From positions 1 to 57,171 of the forward strand of contig JAUQPL010000013.1 of the NCBI GenBank assembly GCA_030550395.1: DNA of 57,171 nt, read 5' to 3'. The notes beneath the pieces were generated by a model, which was not told where the DNA came from, did not search any database, and saw nothing but the letters and a program-made list of their open reading frames with translations. Within the stretch, counting starts at the first letter, position 1; every line of letters starts with the position of its first letter. Of the stretch, positions 56,866-57,171 are shown one piece after another. The translations under genes were made by a program, and so were the position numbers. This DNA comes from Bacteroidota bacterium. Its GTDB lineage: Bacteria > Bacteroidota > Ignavibacteria > Kapaibacteriales > HRBIN21.

Positions 56866-57084
56866 CTACGTGACTGGGCGTTTGAGACAAACATAGCCAT
56901 TTCCCTGTAAAAAGCCCCCACAAAGACGGGCGAACTTGCTTGGGTAGCAGAGAACTTCCCGTTCCATTCCGGGCGTGCGCAAAATCTTTTCGGAGTTCCA
57001 GCTTCCCCAATTTGGCTGGAAGGGGAACGAGACGGTGCCGCGCATTCGCTCGAAGGCTCCCAAGTGCGCTGAAGGTGTGCTCAT
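56866..57084 (-). CDS. Small hypothetical protein after hsdS
   Basis: The 72-residue frame starts at an ATG overlapping the hsdS stop by one base (TAATG) and ends 11 bases before the giant secreted protein. The sequence (GTVSFPFQPNWGSWNSEKIL, FARLCGGFLQGNGYVCLKRP) has no family I recognise. Coupling to hsdS is the only evidence that it is real. It could instead be the degraded start of a lost gene. Confidence 0.35.
   Translation of the reverse strand: MSTPSAHLGAFERMRGTVSFPFQPNWGSWNSEKILRTPGMEREVLCYPSKFARLCGGFLQGNGYVCLKRPVT
56888..56895 (-). promoter_or_regulatory. Putative -7 box of the giant secreted protein gene
   Basis: The minus strand reads TATGTTTG, a full TAnnTTTG match, about 32 bases before ATG 56855. 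It lies inside the small hypothetical frame, which weakens either one or the other call. Confidence 0.4.
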
Positions 57085-57171
57085 TACAACTCCCCCCGGA
57101 AGGCCTTCTCCAGTATCGCTTGCTCCAGCCGCTTGAGCTCCGCTTGGGTGGCGGCCTGCTCCTCCTTGAGG
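57084..57171 (-). CDS. hsdS: C-terminal end of type I specificity subunit HsdS (partial)
   Basis: The last 28 codons before the window edge encode LKEEQAATQAELKRLEQAIL followed by EKAFRGEL and stop. This is the typical closing helix of HsdS specificity subunits (L..EQ..t..EL..L..sIL.kAF.GEL), which pairs the two target-recognition domains in type I restriction-modification complexes. The rest lies outside the window. Confidence 0.8.
   Translation of the reverse strand, partial: LKEEQAATQAELKRLEQAILEKAFRGEL

Overview
The window looks like a chromosomal segment of a Bacteroidota/Chlorobiota-type (FCB group) bacterium, possibly a Kapaibacteriota or Ignavibacteria relative. This rests on several lines. 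Secreted proteins carry C-terminal type IX secretion (T9SS) sorting domains, and a T9SS plug-like protein is present. Several genes sit behind -7 boxes of the TAnnTTTG type used by Bacteroidota housekeeping sigma factors. Flagellar hook genes are also present, which argues against a typical Bacteroidetes. The placement is inference from gene content.

Positions 1-9033 form a decaying defence island. It holds the C-terminal part of a restriction helicase/nuclease, a KAP-type P-loop ATPase, a second restriction helicase broken by a 14-bp tandem duplication, a 1-nt loss and a truncation, a photolyase, an IS5-type insertion-sequence remnant beside a malic-enzyme stub, and a TaqI-like restriction-modification pair whose nuclease gene is frameshifted while the methyltransferase is intact. 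The island abuts an mlaE permease gene that has lost its usual mlaF/mlaD partners. At the far right edge the last codons of a type I specificity gene (hsdS) appear, so three restriction classes are represented.

Positions 9034-45504 are mostly compact housekeeping operons: ligA-ftsW-nudix-thiI; nfo with a YdjM-like membrane protein; ruvB with an FAD oxidoreductase; mgtE; an ECF sigma factor with an anti-sigma protein that ends in a predicted outer-membrane barrel, then a lipoprotein; trpS-fmdB-rsmG and an M14 carboxypeptidase; gcvPA-ftsB-like-ROK-ridA followed by a wrecked cas6; a split transketolase with a lipoprotein gene between the halves; a CPA2 antiporter, CCA-adding enzyme and beta-propeller lipoprotein; pyk and serS. 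Two tRNA genes (Thr-CGT, Val-CAC) lack encoded CCA ends, consistent with the CCA-adding enzyme encoded here.

Positions 45516-45760, between serS and a lipoprotein gene, contain two perfect opposed DnaA boxes and about nine near-matches. The plus strand is C-rich to the left and G-rich to the right whichever strand is coding. This is a strong candidate for the chromosomal replication origin.

Positions 45811-57171 (right of the origin) carry a lipoprotein, an unknown helical protein and flagellar hook genes (fliK-like, flgD, flgE). On the opposite strand lies a surface-protein operon: a roughly 1560-residue protein with SBBP propeller repeats, Ig-like repeats and a T9SS tail, then an outer-membrane barrel and the T9SS plug-like protein.

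The items most worth following up are the origin, the ECF/dual-membrane anti-sigma module, the orphan cas6 pseudogene, and the pattern of recent inactivating lesions in nucleases and one secreted protein.
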